Below, in pieces: positions 43,628 to 52,791 of a stretch of 64,000 nt of DNA; the stretch's first letter is position 1; each line of letters begins with the position of its first letter. Made by a program: the position numbers and the translations under genes. The notes under the pieces were generated by a model. That model ran no database searches, was not told the DNA's origin, and saw only the letters and a program-made list of their open reading frames with translations. Source of the DNA: Dyadobacter jiangsuensis (GTDB lineage Bacteria > Bacteroidota > Bacteroidia > Cytophagales > Spirosomataceae); the NCBI RefSeq assembly GCF_003014695.1, contig NZ_PYAS01000007.1:186001-250000 (forward strand), in the 5' to 3' direction.

Positions 43628-45262
43628 TTACAATTTCGGCTCGATCCACAGCGCTGCGAACACAACCATCAGCCAGGCAAACCATACCCAGCCGGGCAAC
43701 TTTCTGGTAGCAACTGCGTGTTCTTTCGGACTGACAATGCGGGTTGTGTTTTGGGTTGATTGGATAAATTGCTGCATCCGCGAAGCATACAGCAGCGGAG
43801 AATAGTCCTGCACATAAAGCGCTGTTTGCGAGGAATCGTGTAAAGGCAACCAGCCGTTTTTGTCCGGGAAAAAAGCAGCAGTAGCCGAACGGTCGTTCAA
43901 TGCGGAATTCACTGTCCAGACAGTATCCTGCCCTACTACCAAATACCGCGGAGCCGGCTGAAAGTTATTCAAATGTATGCCCACCGGCACATTTTGAAAA
44001 ACAGGTGCATCCCATTCGATCACGGGTGCCAGTGCGGGGCGTGCGTATGCGAGGATTTCGTTCCAGACCTTCCCGTAACCAACGCTATCACCCGACAGTT
44101 GCATCGGGAACGTCTCGTTCAGTAAACTCACAGCGACTTTGCCGGTCGCTTTTTCCGTTACCACCGGATAATGCGGCGCCTGCACCTGGAAGCTATGCGG
44201 CTCGAAACGGAAAGGCAATGCGGTCAATGAATTCGAAACCGCAACCGATTCTTCATTGGAAATTTTCACCACCTGAAAACGCGTACCCAACGCATGATTG
44301 ATTGCCCGGAGTTCGGTAGCCGGGTCGCCAAGTTGTAGAAACAGCACACTTTTTCCCGCATTCACGGCCTTTCTCACCGCCGGGTTCCCGGCATTTGAAG
44401 CGGTTGTTATCAGCAAATCCGGTTCAGTAGCGCGGTTGATATTCAACTTGTTCCGGATGTTTTTTGACAATGATGACTCATACAGCACGGAATGGCCCTG
44501 CTTTCCAAGCCATGTAGCGAGGTTTCGCGTTTCAAAATCGGGGTTATCGAGCAGGAAACGGACCGTCAGCGGCTGTTCAGGCTGGGTAAAAAACCGGAGT
44601 GTATCGATCGTCTGCCCATCCAGGTCAACGGTCACTGTCGTCCTGCCTTCGCTGAATGCGGGAAATGCAAGCCTGAAACGGTTTTCACCTGCTTTCAGTA
44701 CCGTACTATCTAGCGTTTGGCCCGCATACCGCACGTGCAATGTCCTGTTACCGGCAATTTGAATGCTCCCGTCGATCCGCTGCATTTCACCTTTTCGCAG
44801 TACGCCTTTCCAATACAGGTCGCGAAGCGCATCCGGTGCAAACCAAGGCTCCCAATGCAAAAAGGGTGCAATTTTCAATTGCCCGATGGCAGCAAAAGTC
44901 TGTTCGCTAAACTCCTGCCCTACTATCACCAGTGTATCCACCGGCCGGTCGGCGATTTCGTCTGCACGTATCAGTTCCACCCCGGCCAGACTATCCCTGA
45001 TGCGCCCGGCAACCCCGGAAGGTACATTTCCGGCGATCAGCAGGCCGGCTTTCGCCGTGGCATTGGATTGAAAATAGGGATCCAGAAGCCACATCACCAG
45101 GCTAACCCAAAGCAAAACATTCAAAATCAACCGGATACCAAACCTTCCCGAATGGCGATGCCGCGTATACAGCAATACGCATTGCAGCGCGAACAACGCC
45201 AGTGCCGCTACCAGCAGCAGAATGTTCAAAGGTTCGGTCCAGTTGAAATCGGTATGGATCAT
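43628..45262 (-). CDS. Membrane protein of the MoxR locus, function unknown
   Basis: 544 residues. Two N-terminal helices (ILLLVAALALFALQCVLLY, LILNVLLWVSLVMWLL) and one C-terminal helix (LPGWVWFAWLMVVFAALWI) enclose a large periplasmic part with Rossmann-like stretches (DTLVIVGQEF, PDLLITTASNAGN, KSVLFLQLGDPATELRA). This is the pattern of the glutamine-amidotransferase-like or VWA-like membrane proteins that accompany MoxR/DUF58/BatA genes. Last gene of the ten-gene run, 26 bases after its neighbour. No named domain can be assigned with certainty. Confidence 0.78.
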   Translation of the reverse strand: MIHTDFNWTEPLNILLLVAALALFALQCVLLYTRHRHSGRFGIRLILNVLLWVSLVMWLLDPYFQSNATAKAGLLIAGNVPSGVAGRIRDSLAGVELIRADEIADRPVDTLVIVGQEFSEQTFAAIGQLKIAPFLHWEPWFAPDALRDLYWKGVLRKGEMQRIDGSIQIAGNRTLHVRYAGQTLDSTVLKAGENRFRLAFPAFSEGRTTVTVDLDGQTIDTLRFFTQPEQPLTVRFLLDNPDFETRNLATWLGKQGHSVLYESSLSKNIRNKLNINRATEPDLLITTASNAGNPAVRKAVNAGKSVLFLQLGDPATELRAINHALGTRFQVVKISNEESVAVSNSLTALPFRFEPHSFQVQAPHYPVVTEKATGKVAVSLLNETFPMQLSGDSVGYGKVWNEILAYARPALAPVIEWDAPVFQNVPVGIHLNNFQPAPRYLVVGQDTVWTVNSALNDRSATAAFFPDKNGWLPLHDSSQTALYVQDYSPLLYASRMQQFIQSTQNTTRIVSPKEHAVATRKLPGWVWFAWLMVVFAALWIEPKL

Positions 45263-45288
45263 TCAGGTGTTTTATTCTTGCTAAAATC

Positions 45289-47508
45289 TTAAAGAGGCTG
45301 GCGCAATGCTTTTTGGAACGCCGCCTCCAACTTTTTCTCTCCCGACCACGTCGGGCGGCTTTGCAACGACGCATCGGTACGTTTGTACAAATCGCGCTTC
45401 AAACCGGCCATTTCGGCATTGCTCAATGCCCTTCTCCCCGCGAGCTTTTGCAATGCCGCGAGCATGTTCCAGTTTTGCAACCCGCCATTAAACGGCCCGC
45501 TTTCTGCCAGTCGCTGTGCTATTTCCGCACTCAAGGCAGCCTGTTTGGCCTGCTCTACTTTCGTTAACTTACTGTTTTCCAAGCAACCCAACAATGCAGC
45601 GACCAGCGAGGCCGTTTGTTTTTGTTTAAACTCCTTTTCAAATTCCCACTTTGTTGCCAGGTCTTTGAGTTCCCCTGTAAGTCGCTTTTCCTTTTCCTTG
45701 ATCGGCGGCGGGTCGTAACCGCTTTTCTTCACGTACGTTCGCGCCTTTTGCTGGGCAGTTTTGAGGTATTCCAATGCTTTATGCTCAAATGGAAGCGCTT
45801 TTTCAGGCTCGTACATACGCAAATGCAGCTCCGATTGCCACATTTGCTCCAAAGCCATTTTCAGCAAGCTGCGCGTCGATTGTTCGTAAAATGTATTCGT
45901 TTCCGCATCGTCGTGCGCATGCGTGTATTGCTCCATCAACGCGGCCAATGGGTCTTTTTCTCCTGCGGACTCGTGCTTGTGCGCGTGTTCGTCCCCGTGT
46001 GCGGGCTCTCCTGCACGCGACTCCGCCCCCTCGCCCTGGCCGTCCGAATGGTGCGTGAATGCGTCGATGATATTGCCGTTATCCGTTGCCGGACTGTCAC
46101 CTCCATGGGGCGCCCCACCAATGCTGGTCTCAAACTCCTCGCCCAGGTATTGCCCGTAACGCAGCCGAAGCACTTTCTGGTCAAACCCGATCTCGTTCGA
46201 AGTTGCATTGAAATCCTTGGTATTGAGCTTTTTGCGTTTGGCTATCAGCTTTTCGGTGTCGATGATGATTTGCCGCTGGCTGCGGAAATACTCGGGCATA
46301 ATGTTCACCGCCATGGTTGCGAGTTCAGCCTCCTCGATTTTCGCAGTATCCTTATACACAATAAAATACGTATCCGACTTGCTAAAATTAGGCTCCGGCT
46401 GCCGGTTATCGACCGCCGCCCAATAGTAGTAAAGCTCGTCGCCAGGTGTAAAATTCAATGCTTTTAAATCGATGGTTTTCCGAATGTTTGCTTCCTCAAA
46501 ATTGGCCTGACTAAGCGGCATGCGTATTTCACGGAACTTTACATTTTCGCCGGAGCCACGTGCGACGGTTGCAACAATGAATGCCTGCTTCACCCGGAAA
46601 TCGTCTGATATTCTGGCCGATACGGTGATGCTTTGCGAGTCTTTGAGAAAATGGTAACGATACAGTTCCTTCGAACCAGGCTCAATGCGGGGCGCGAGAT
46701 CGGGTAATGCTTCGAGTTTGTAAAAATCGGATTGGTATATCAGCGAATCCTTGAAATATCCTTTAATAGCATACAAACCAGAACCGGAAACGCGGTCCTG
46801 GTGCCTGAATACCCCGTTCACCTCCCGCATACTAACCTCTTCACCCCGGCTGTTGGCAATCCTGACCGACAGTTGTTCCGGCTGATCAAACCACACCGAC
46901 CATTCAATCTGCGATCCGACGATCGCACTGATATTCAGATCACCCGACTGTCTTTCTGGCAAGCCGGTATAGTCGGGCGGCACTATTTTCACCGCCGAGG
47001 ACGCAAACTTCGGAATAACCTTCGCCGGAATCTTCGCGCCTATTTCCGCTGCCGGCAGAGGCTTACCTGGCACGGCATTCCGGTCACGAATCGCAAGCGT
47101 GCCGCGGTAAATAAAGGCAGCGAATACGACCGCGGCGAAATAAACCCAAATACCTCGGTACAATACGTGGCGCGGAAATGTGATGCTCCGTGCGCTGATG
47201 CGTTCGAGCTGCATTTGCTCGGCTATGTTCAGGTCGTCCCTGTCGAGCAGGTCGAGACTGTACTCTACGTCCGCACTATGGGTGTGAATCAACGAAATAG
47301 CAACCTTTCGCTTATCGGTAAAGGCCTTTGTGATCCAAAATGCGACAAACCAGCCGATCAAACCAATGGCAGAACTCAGCCAGCGGTTATCGGGAACAAA
47401 TGCCTTAGCAATCAGATCCCATGCAAGGGTCAGCAAAAACGATTTGAGAATGGCCAGCCATTGCAAATGCGTATTAACCGATTTGACCAGTTTTCTTACA
47501 TCAGCCAT
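45289..47508 (-). CDS. Large DUF4175-like membrane protein with His-rich linker
   Basis: 739 residues. Two N-terminal helices (WLSSAIGLIGWFVAFWI, IWVYFAAVVFAAFIYRGTLAI), a beta-rich periplasmic part (IVPPDYTGLPERQSGDLNISA, SGLYAIKGYFKDSLI) and a long helical C-terminal part. The layout agrees with DUF4175-like proteins found next to MoxR genes. Between about residues 475 and 535 is an acidic, His-rich segment (THHSDGQGEG, HGDEHAHKHES, YTHAHDDAE) that could bind zinc, nickel or copper. The start overlaps the previous gene by 8 bases. Function unknown. Confidence 0.8.
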   Translation of the reverse strand: MADVRKLVKSVNTHLQWLAILKSFLLTLAWDLIAKAFVPDNRWLSSAIGLIGWFVAFWITKAFTDKRKVAISLIHTHSADVEYSLDLLDRDDLNIAEQMQLERISARSITFPRHVLYRGIWVYFAAVVFAAFIYRGTLAIRDRNAVPGKPLPAAEIGAKIPAKVIPKFASSAVKIVPPDYTGLPERQSGDLNISAIVGSQIEWSVWFDQPEQLSVRIANSRGEEVSMREVNGVFRHQDRVSGSGLYAIKGYFKDSLIYQSDFYKLEALPDLAPRIEPGSKELYRYHFLKDSQSITVSARISDDFRVKQAFIVATVARGSGENVKFREIRMPLSQANFEEANIRKTIDLKALNFTPGDELYYYWAAVDNRQPEPNFSKSDTYFIVYKDTAKIEEAELATMAVNIMPEYFRSQRQIIIDTEKLIAKRKKLNTKDFNATSNEIGFDQKVLRLRYGQYLGEEFETSIGGAPHGGDSPATDNGNIIDAFTHHSDGQGEGAESRAGEPAHGDEHAHKHESAGEKDPLAALMEQYTHAHDDAETNTFYEQSTRSLLKMALEQMWQSELHLRMYEPEKALPFEHKALEYLKTAQQKARTYVKKSGYDPPPIKEKEKRLTGELKDLATKWEFEKEFKQKQTASLVAALLGCLENSKLTKVEQAKQAALSAEIAQRLAESGPFNGGLQNWNMLAALQKLAGRRALSNAEMAGLKRDLYKRTDASLQSRPTWSGEKKLEAAFQKALRQPL

Positions 47509-48619
47509 CGCTCCTTACCGTTTTGTGCAGTGCCCACCAGCGTTCCGCGGCCATTAACAATATGAAAACCAGCACCAACCAGGGGCGTAATGCGACCTGT
47601 TCCTGTCCACGCGGCGGCTTTATTTTTTCAAAAAATGTACTCAACTGGCTTTTGCTTAAAGGTGCAGCGTTGGTCTGTAAACCCAGCTGTTTCACAACCA
47701 AATCTCCCAGCCATTCCGGCAGCCTGCCGTTTTCAACCCATTCCGAATCCGCGATCCGCAGCGTGTCGCGCAGTTGAATGACCTGTGCGGGCATATTCCA
47801 CTGCGGCGCATTACCAGAAATCACATAAGTCGTTCCCGGTTGCGCAGCGGTCCACGCGTGATCGGCAAAAACCAAATCATAGTGGCTTGCCGGATTAATT
47901 TTCTCCTGTATTTCAAATGCAAAGCCGTAAACCTCTGCCAATGCAGCCAGCGCTGCCCTTACGGTTTGCGCTTCCGCCGCATTCCTGTAATCCAGCAATA
48001 CTTGGATAGTACCTTTATAAGCCGGCTTGTTTTTGAAAAGGTCGATCGGCCTTGTTCCCGACGAATCAGTGGCCGGGAAAAGCTGGTATGTGCCCGGTAC
48101 GTACACCCGGGCGTTCAGGCTACCGTCATTCAGGAAATACATTCTGAAATCCCTGGCATTGCCATCTGCCAGTGCATTGATATTCTGCTGTAAATACGCT
48201 ATCGAGGCCGTAACACCCTCCGGCCGGGCAAGATTACCGGCCTTTTCCGGCGTCGTGCCCATCCAGTAGACGGGTTCTCCGCGGCGCTCTGCTCTTTCGA
48301 GCTCGAAACGAAAGGTTTCCGTAACCAGCCCGTCAGCCTGGACCAGATGCACTACTTCCGGCTTGCCCGCATTGGCGAGCCAGTCGACAACCGGTTTGCT
48401 CAGTATCAGGGCGAGGAGTATCACCAGCAGGCAGCGCAGGATCATCAGCCACATTTCGTGCAGCCTGAGACCCCGGTGTTGCAGGGTGGTTTGCTCGCCA
48501 AGCCAGCGCATGGCAGCCCATTCCATGGTTTTGCCCCGTTTTTGATACCAGAAGTGAATCGCTACCGGCACCGCCACGGTCAGCATTCCCCAAAGCATAT
48601 ATGGTTGCAAGAATGCCAT
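47501..48619 (-). CDS. BatA-type membrane protein
   Basis: 372 residues. The N-terminal BatA signature is clear: membrane helix (LWGMLTVAVPVAIHFW), then RGKTMEWAAMRWL, LHEMWLMILRCLLVILLALILSKP (split over a second helix). A periplasmic portion without a VWA metal site (no DxSxS) follows, then a C-terminal helix (WLVLVFILLMAAERWW). In aerotolerance-type operons BatA proteins work with MoxR and DUF58. Its start codon overlaps the DUF58 stop (TGATG), so the two are coupled. Confidence 0.88.
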   Translation of the reverse strand: MAFLQPYMLWGMLTVAVPVAIHFWYQKRGKTMEWAAMRWLGEQTTLQHRGLRLHEMWLMILRCLLVILLALILSKPVVDWLANAGKPEVVHLVQADGLVTETFRFELERAERRGEPVYWMGTTPEKAGNLARPEGVTASIAYLQQNINALADGNARDFRMYFLNDGSLNARVYVPGTYQLFPATDSSGTRPIDLFKNKPAYKGTIQVLLDYRNAAEAQTVRAALAALAEVYGFAFEIQEKINPASHYDLVFADHAWTAAQPGTTYVISGNAPQWNMPAQVIQLRDTLRIADSEWVENGRLPEWLGDLVVKQLGLQTNAAPLSKSQLSTFFEKIKPPRGQEQVALRPWLVLVFILLMAAERWWALHKTVRSDG

Positions 48620-49512
48620 CAGCCCTTTCTTCTCGTTAAAAATGCTTTCAATACCATTCCCACGGGGTCGCTCATGCGCGCCCGTACCAGACGCACGTGC
48701 GGGATTTGCAATGCGTTTTTTAAATCCGCCAGGTAACTTTGCATCGATGATCTGAACTGGGTATCCACGGCTTCCGCGTCCAGTTCCATTTCCCTGCCGC
48801 TTTCCAAATCTTTAAAGCGATAAAACCCTTTCAAATCAAATTCCATTTCCTGGTCGCCGAGTATCTGGAAAATCACGATCTCACGATGAGGCCCGGCCAG
48901 TGAGCGTATCCATGACAGCCATTCGTCGTCAGTTTGAAGCAAGTCGCTGACAAAAATCAGCTGCTCTTTCTTTTTGGACTGAAATTCCGAGTAGCGAATC
49001 CCCGACGCTCCCCAGGGACCGGCTGCCGTAGCTTTTTCTAATCCAACCAATATCTTTTGAAATGCCTGCCGCGCCGATGACGCCGAACCCGTTCCGCTGA
49101 TCGTCTCCACGCGCCCCTGCGTCAACCCGTACAAACTCATCTGATCGTTCTGAATGTAACACAAGTACGCCAACGACGCCAGGAGGATTTGCGCATATTG
49201 CAGCCGGCTCACACCGTTTTCGGTATAATTCATCGATCCCGACAAATCCAGCACAAACCTGATTTGCCGGTCGCTTTCCGTCGACGACTCGCGGACGAGG
49301 TGTTTATCTGTCCGCGCGAACAATTTCCAGTCGATCCGTTTCGGATCATCGCCGAGTTCATAATGTCGGTATTGTTCAAATTCAATGCCTATTCCCGACC
49401 GTTTACTGGAATGGATCCCGAGCATCAGCTCCTCGCTTACCAGTTTCCCGGTAAGTTGCAGGTTTTTGAGCTTGATCAGGCTGGACGCCAGCAGGCCGGT
49501 TGTTTTTTGCAT
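48619..49512 (-). CDS. DUF58 domain protein (VWA-like)
   Basis: 297 residues. The DUF58 core YELGDDPKRIDWKLFARTDKHLVRE and the VWA metal site DLSGSMNY are present; SDLLQTDDEW is the second acidic element. DUF58 proteins are the usual direct partners of MoxR ATPases and bring substrates or metal-dependent binding. The gene lies 47 bases after moxR and is coupled to the BatA gene. Cytoplasmic; no signal peptide. Confidence 0.93.
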   Translation of the reverse strand: MQKTTGLLASSLIKLKNLQLTGKLVSEELMLGIHSSKRSGIGIEFEQYRHYELGDDPKRIDWKLFARTDKHLVRESSTESDRQIRFVLDLSGSMNYTENGVSRLQYAQILLASLAYLCYIQNDQMSLYGLTQGRVETISGTGSASSARQAFQKILVGLEKATAAGPWGASGIRYSEFQSKKKEQLIFVSDLLQTDDEWLSWIRSLAGPHREIVIFQILGDQEMEFDLKGFYRFKDLESGREMELDAEAVDTQFRSSMQSYLADLKNALQIPHVRLVRARMSDPVGMVLKAFLTRRKG

Positions 49513-49559
49513 TGTTTATGCTATTGTTTTTGCCATCAGGCGTCATTTGTTAAATCGAA

Positions 49560-50543
49560 CTACAAGCCATTCAACAATTCCTGAATGGCATGATCGCTGG
49601 TAATACCTTCGGCCTCGGCACGGAAATTCATGGCGATACGATGCCGCAGCACCGGGAACGCCAGCGAACGGATATCCTCCGGCACGACCGAAAACCGCTC
49701 GTGCAGCACCGCGCGTGCCTTCGCGCATAATACGAGCGCCTGCCCTGCGCGAGGGCCGGCACCCCAGTCGCACCATTCCCGTACGTAGTCGGAAGTAGTC
49801 GTTTCGGGTCTCGTGGACCGCACCAACGCATTAATTTTCACCAATAAGTCATCCGCAATATGCACCTGGCGCGTCAACTTTTGCAGGTCGGCCATTTCCG
49901 TATCCGACAATATCCGCCCGATTTCCGGCCGCGCGGTGCCCGTAGTAGTCCGTAAAACGTCCAGTTCCTCCTGCTCGCTGGGGTAGCTGAGCTTGATGTA
50001 AAGCAAAAAACGGTCGAGCTGAGCTTCCGGGAGCGGATAGGTACCCGCCTGTTCGATCGGGTTCTGCGTGGCGATGATCAGAAACGGATCAGGCAGCGGA
50101 TAATTCTCGCCGCCATAGGTTACGCTTTTCTCCTGCATCGCTTCAAGCAATGCAGCCTGCGTTTTCGGCGGCGTCCGGTTGATCTCATCGGCCAGTACCA
50201 CGTTCGCGAACAGCGGCCCCCTGTTGAATTTGAAAAACTTCCTGCCGGTTTCATGGTCTTCTTCCAATATCTCCGTACCCACAATATCGCCGGGCATCAG
50301 ATCAGGCGTAAACTGGATCCGCCGGAAGCTCATATGCAACGCCTCCGACATGGTTTTGACCATCAATGTTTTAGCCAAACCCGGCACGCCTTCCAAAAGA
50401 CAATGGCCCGATGCCAACAATGCAATTAATATTTCTTCAATCGCATCCTGCTGGCCGACGATCACTTTCGCTATTTCGGCTTTAAGGAGTGGGAGTTTGG
50501 CTACTAATGCCCGGTAATGGGACGTTGTCGTTGAGGTTTCCAA
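49560..50543 (-). CDS. MoxR family AAA+ ATPase
   Basis: 327 residues. Walker A GVPGLAKT, Walker B VVLADEINRTPPK, sensor region (FLIIATQNPIEQAGTYPLPEAQLDRF) and the lid domain with GPRAGQAL are all intact. MoxR ATPases act as chaperones that mature or insert partner protein complexes. There is no ATG in frame before the conserved N-terminus; the best start is TTG, giving METSTTTSHYRALVAK, which is plausible since two other genes in this run also seem to start with TTG. A heptamer inverted repeat separates it from the DUF4159 gene. Confidence 0.94.
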   Translation of the reverse strand: METSTTTSHYRALVAKLPLLKAEIAKVIVGQQDAIEEILIALLASGHCLLEGVPGLAKTLMVKTMSEALHMSFRRIQFTPDLMPGDIVGTEILEEDHETGRKFFKFNRGPLFANVVLADEINRTPPKTQAALLEAMQEKSVTYGGENYPLPDPFLIIATQNPIEQAGTYPLPEAQLDRFLLYIKLSYPSEQEELDVLRTTTGTARPEIGRILSDTEMADLQKLTRQVHIADDLLVKINALVRSTRPETTTSDYVREWCDWGAGPRAGQALVLCAKARAVLHERFSVVPEDIRSLAFPVLRHRIAMNFRAEAEGITSDHAIQELLNGL

Positions 50544-50559
50544 GGTTTGAATATTTTTT

Positions 50560-50691
50560 GACCACCGACCGCTGACCGCCGACGGCCGATCACCTATTTG
50601 CGATCATTTACAATAATTTCCTTCTTTCTTATCCAATTCCACACCCAAACTCCACCATATCGGCGGTCGGCGGTCCATGGTCGGCGGTCGC
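50560..50691. repeat. Inverted arrays of 7-bp units
   Basis: Left array: GACCACC, GACCGCT, GACCGCC, GACGGCC, GATCACC. Right array in opposite orientation: CGGTCGG, CGGTCCA, TGGTCGG, CGGTCGC. The two arms can pair over about 24 bases with four mismatches, with a spacer of some 80 bases that is AT-rich. It fills the gap between the DUF4159 stop and the moxR start. Confidence 0.75.
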
Positions 50692-50704
50692 GCCGCAGGC
50701 GCCC

Positions 50705-51322
50705 CTACCCCGTCAATGCATACACCACAATATTCACCCCAAACCGCGTATTATCAACCGCCAGGAATCGTTTGTTCCGGAAATCGTAGTCCCATTCGCA
50801 GCCGTAATCCTTATTGCTGTACAGAACGCCGATCCTGCCGTTGACGGTGATGGCTTTGAGGTAATCATGCACGAGATCGTCACCCCAGCCATTCAGCTCA
50901 AAGGAGGTGGTTGGGGGGCCGTCGTCGAATTTGAAAAAACTGTGGTAGATAGGATGGTTGTTCGGGATTTTCTGCAAAGCTTTCGGGCCGAATGTCCGGG
51001 CCATTTCCTGCTCGAACGATTTGGCGAAAAGCCCGTCGATGTCGTGGTTGCAATCGTCGACGAACACGAAGCCGCCGTTCTGCACGTACCTTTTGAAATG
51101 GTCACGCTCCTGGGCCGAAAATTCCACCAGTTTGTGCCCGCTCAGGTAACAGAACGGGCTTTTGAATATTTCGTTGCTGCTCAGCTGGACTACTTTTTCC
51201 TTCTCGTCGACCGGTATTGTGGTGTACTCAACCAGCGAATGCAGCAAATTGGACGGCATTCGCTGGTCGGTATCCCAGTTACCGGAGGTGTATTGGATTC
51301 TGGTGAAGAAAAAAGGTTTCAA
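50705..51322 (-). CDS. DUF4159 domain protein
   Basis: 205 residues. The DUF4159 pattern is clear: FFFTRIQYTSGNWDTDQRMPSNLLHSLVEYTT, PFCYLSGHKLVEFS, LKRYVQNGGFVFVDDCNHD-type sequence, MARTFGPKAL, HPIYHSFF and GRIGVLYSNKDYGCEWDY. The fold is related to class I glutamine amidotransferases, but no catalytic triad is evident. DUF4159 proteins are usually found with MoxR/DUF58 genes. There is no ATG; a TTG two bases after the TldE stop codon gives a suitable start. Other DUF4159 proteins often carry a signal peptide; this one does not. Confidence 0.9.
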   Translation of the reverse strand: MKPFFFTRIQYTSGNWDTDQRMPSNLLHSLVEYTTIPVDEKEKVVQLSSNEIFKSPFCYLSGHKLVEFSAQERDHFKRYVQNGGFVFVDDCNHDIDGLFAKSFEQEMARTFGPKALQKIPNNHPIYHSFFKFDDGPPTTSFELNGWGDDLVHDYLKAITVNGRIGVLYSNKDYGCEWDYDFRNKRFLAVDNTRFGVNIVVYALTG

Positions 51323-51324
51323 TA

Positions 51325-52662
51325 CTAAACTGCGTCAGATAACGATGAGAATGTGAACTCCCGGATTTTCATCGGCGGGATCAGGTAATTGCTGTTGCTT
51401 TCGGTGCTTACTACGCGCTCTGGTTTGCCGAGCGTCTCGAGGTTGTTGAGCATAATTACCGGGCTTTCATTAAAACGGAAGTTTTTGATCGGATGTTTGA
51501 TCACGCCGTTTTCAATGTAAAAAGTACCGTCGCGCGTAAGGCCCGTGAGCAGGAGCGTCTGCGGGTCTACTTCGCGGATGTACCAAAGCTTGGTGACCAA
51601 TATCCCGCGTTGCGTGGATTTGATCAGCTCTTCCATACTCGCCGTACCGCCCGCCATGATTACGTTCGTCGGGAACGGCACCGGTTTCACATTGTTCTTT
51701 TGCGCCCAATAGCGTGAGTAAACAAGGTTTTTGACCACCCCCTTCTCAATCCAGTTGATCTTGTTTGCAGCCTGGCCATCTCCTGCCCAGGGTGATGCCG
51801 GCAAGTCCGGATGGGTAGGATCTGAGTAGATATTGACGCGCTCGTCGACGATCTTCTCGTTCAGTTTGCTTTTCCCGCCCGCTTTGCTCAGAAATGAGCG
51901 CCCCTCGTCGGCACTTCTCGCATCGAGATTGAAAAATATGTTTTCCAAAAGCACAGCGGCGGCGGTCGGTTCGAGGATTACCGTGTATTTACCGGGTTCC
52001 AATGCCTTCGCATCGACAGAACCTTTGGATTTTTGAATGGCAATTTTCGTAGCAGCGGCCGTGTCGAGTTTAGCCACATCGCTATAACCCTTGGCCACGT
52101 AACCCGAGCCCTTACCGTCCGGCGTGCGCACGGTGAGCGAGAAATTGACACTCGTGCTGGGGTAGTAGGCAAATAACCCTTTGGAATTCATCATGGCCGA
52201 ATAGCCCTTCTGGTTTTCGAGAAAACCGGCGGCGGTCATGTTCTGGGTGCGCGTCAGGTCGAGGCTCTTGGCGACGGCGTCGGCACGATAGGCGGGATTA
52301 ACACCGGCCGTAGATTCGAAGAAACCGTTGGATTTCAAATAAGTCTGCGGTTCCAGTACCCCTACATATTCCGGATTTTCGGGCGCCAGCCGGGCCAGCT
52401 CCTCCGATCTTCTGACGACCTTCTCGATCGACTCGTCGCTGAATTCATCGATCGTGGCAACGCCCACTTTCTTGCCGAAAGCGGATTGCACCTGCAAATT
52501 CTGGTTAATGAGCGAGCCGCTCGTCGATACTTCGTTGCGGGCATAGCGCAGGTTCCCCCGCTCTTCACCCAGGATATTCACCTCGCATTCATCTGCTTTG
52601 GAATAGCTCAGCACTTTTTGCAACAATGCCTTTGCTTCTGATTCTGTTAGTATGATGGCCAT
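51325..52662 (-). CDS. tldE: TldE/PmbA family protein, copy 1
   Basis: 445 residues. N-terminal helical start (LTESEAKALLQKVLSYSKADECEV), the conserved RYARNEVSTSG region, and the C-terminal part with LTRDGTFYIENGVIKHPIKNFRFNES. TldE forms a heterodimer with TldD, in which TldD carries the zinc HExxxH site; TldE itself lacks one, as here. In Escherichia coli the pair degrades unfolded peptides and matures microcin B17 and CcdA. No signal peptide is visible, in contrast to its TldD partner. Two bases separate it from the DUF4159 gene. Confidence 0.93.
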   Translation of the reverse strand: MAIILTESEAKALLQKVLSYSKADECEVNILGEERGNLRYARNEVSTSGSLINQNLQVQSAFGKKVGVATIDEFSDESIEKVVRRSEELARLAPENPEYVGVLEPQTYLKSNGFFESTAGVNPAYRADAVAKSLDLTRTQNMTAAGFLENQKGYSAMMNSKGLFAYYPSTSVNFSLTVRTPDGKGSGYVAKGYSDVAKLDTAAATKIAIQKSKGSVDAKALEPGKYTVILEPTAAAVLLENIFFNLDARSADEGRSFLSKAGGKSKLNEKIVDERVNIYSDPTHPDLPASPWAGDGQAANKINWIEKGVVKNLVYSRYWAQKNNVKPVPFPTNVIMAGGTASMEELIKSTQRGILVTKLWYIREVDPQTLLLTGLTRDGTFYIENGVIKHPIKNFRFNESPVIMLNNLETLGKPERVVSTESNSNYLIPPMKIREFTFSSLSDAV

Positions 52663-52706
52663 TTGCGTAATGCTTTTTTGATGGTCGTTTTTATTTTAGG
52701 AGAAGT

Positions 52707-52787
52707 GGAGGAAGGAGGAAAGGGAGGATGGATTCTTCTCATTCATCACTCTCTCCTTCCTCCTTCCTCCCTTTCCTCCTTTCCTCC
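52707..52787. repeat. Purine/pyrimidine inverted repeat between tldD and tldE, pair 1
   Basis: Left arm of purines (GGAGGAAGGAGGAAAGGGAG and one more G), right arm of pyrimidines CCTCCCTTTCCTCC TTTCCTCC. The arms match over 21 bases with one bulge; each is built of GGAGGAA-like 7-base units. A stem this strong between the two cistrons could lower tldE relative to tldD or form triplex DNA. Confidence 0.75.
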
Positions 52788-52791
52788 CTCC

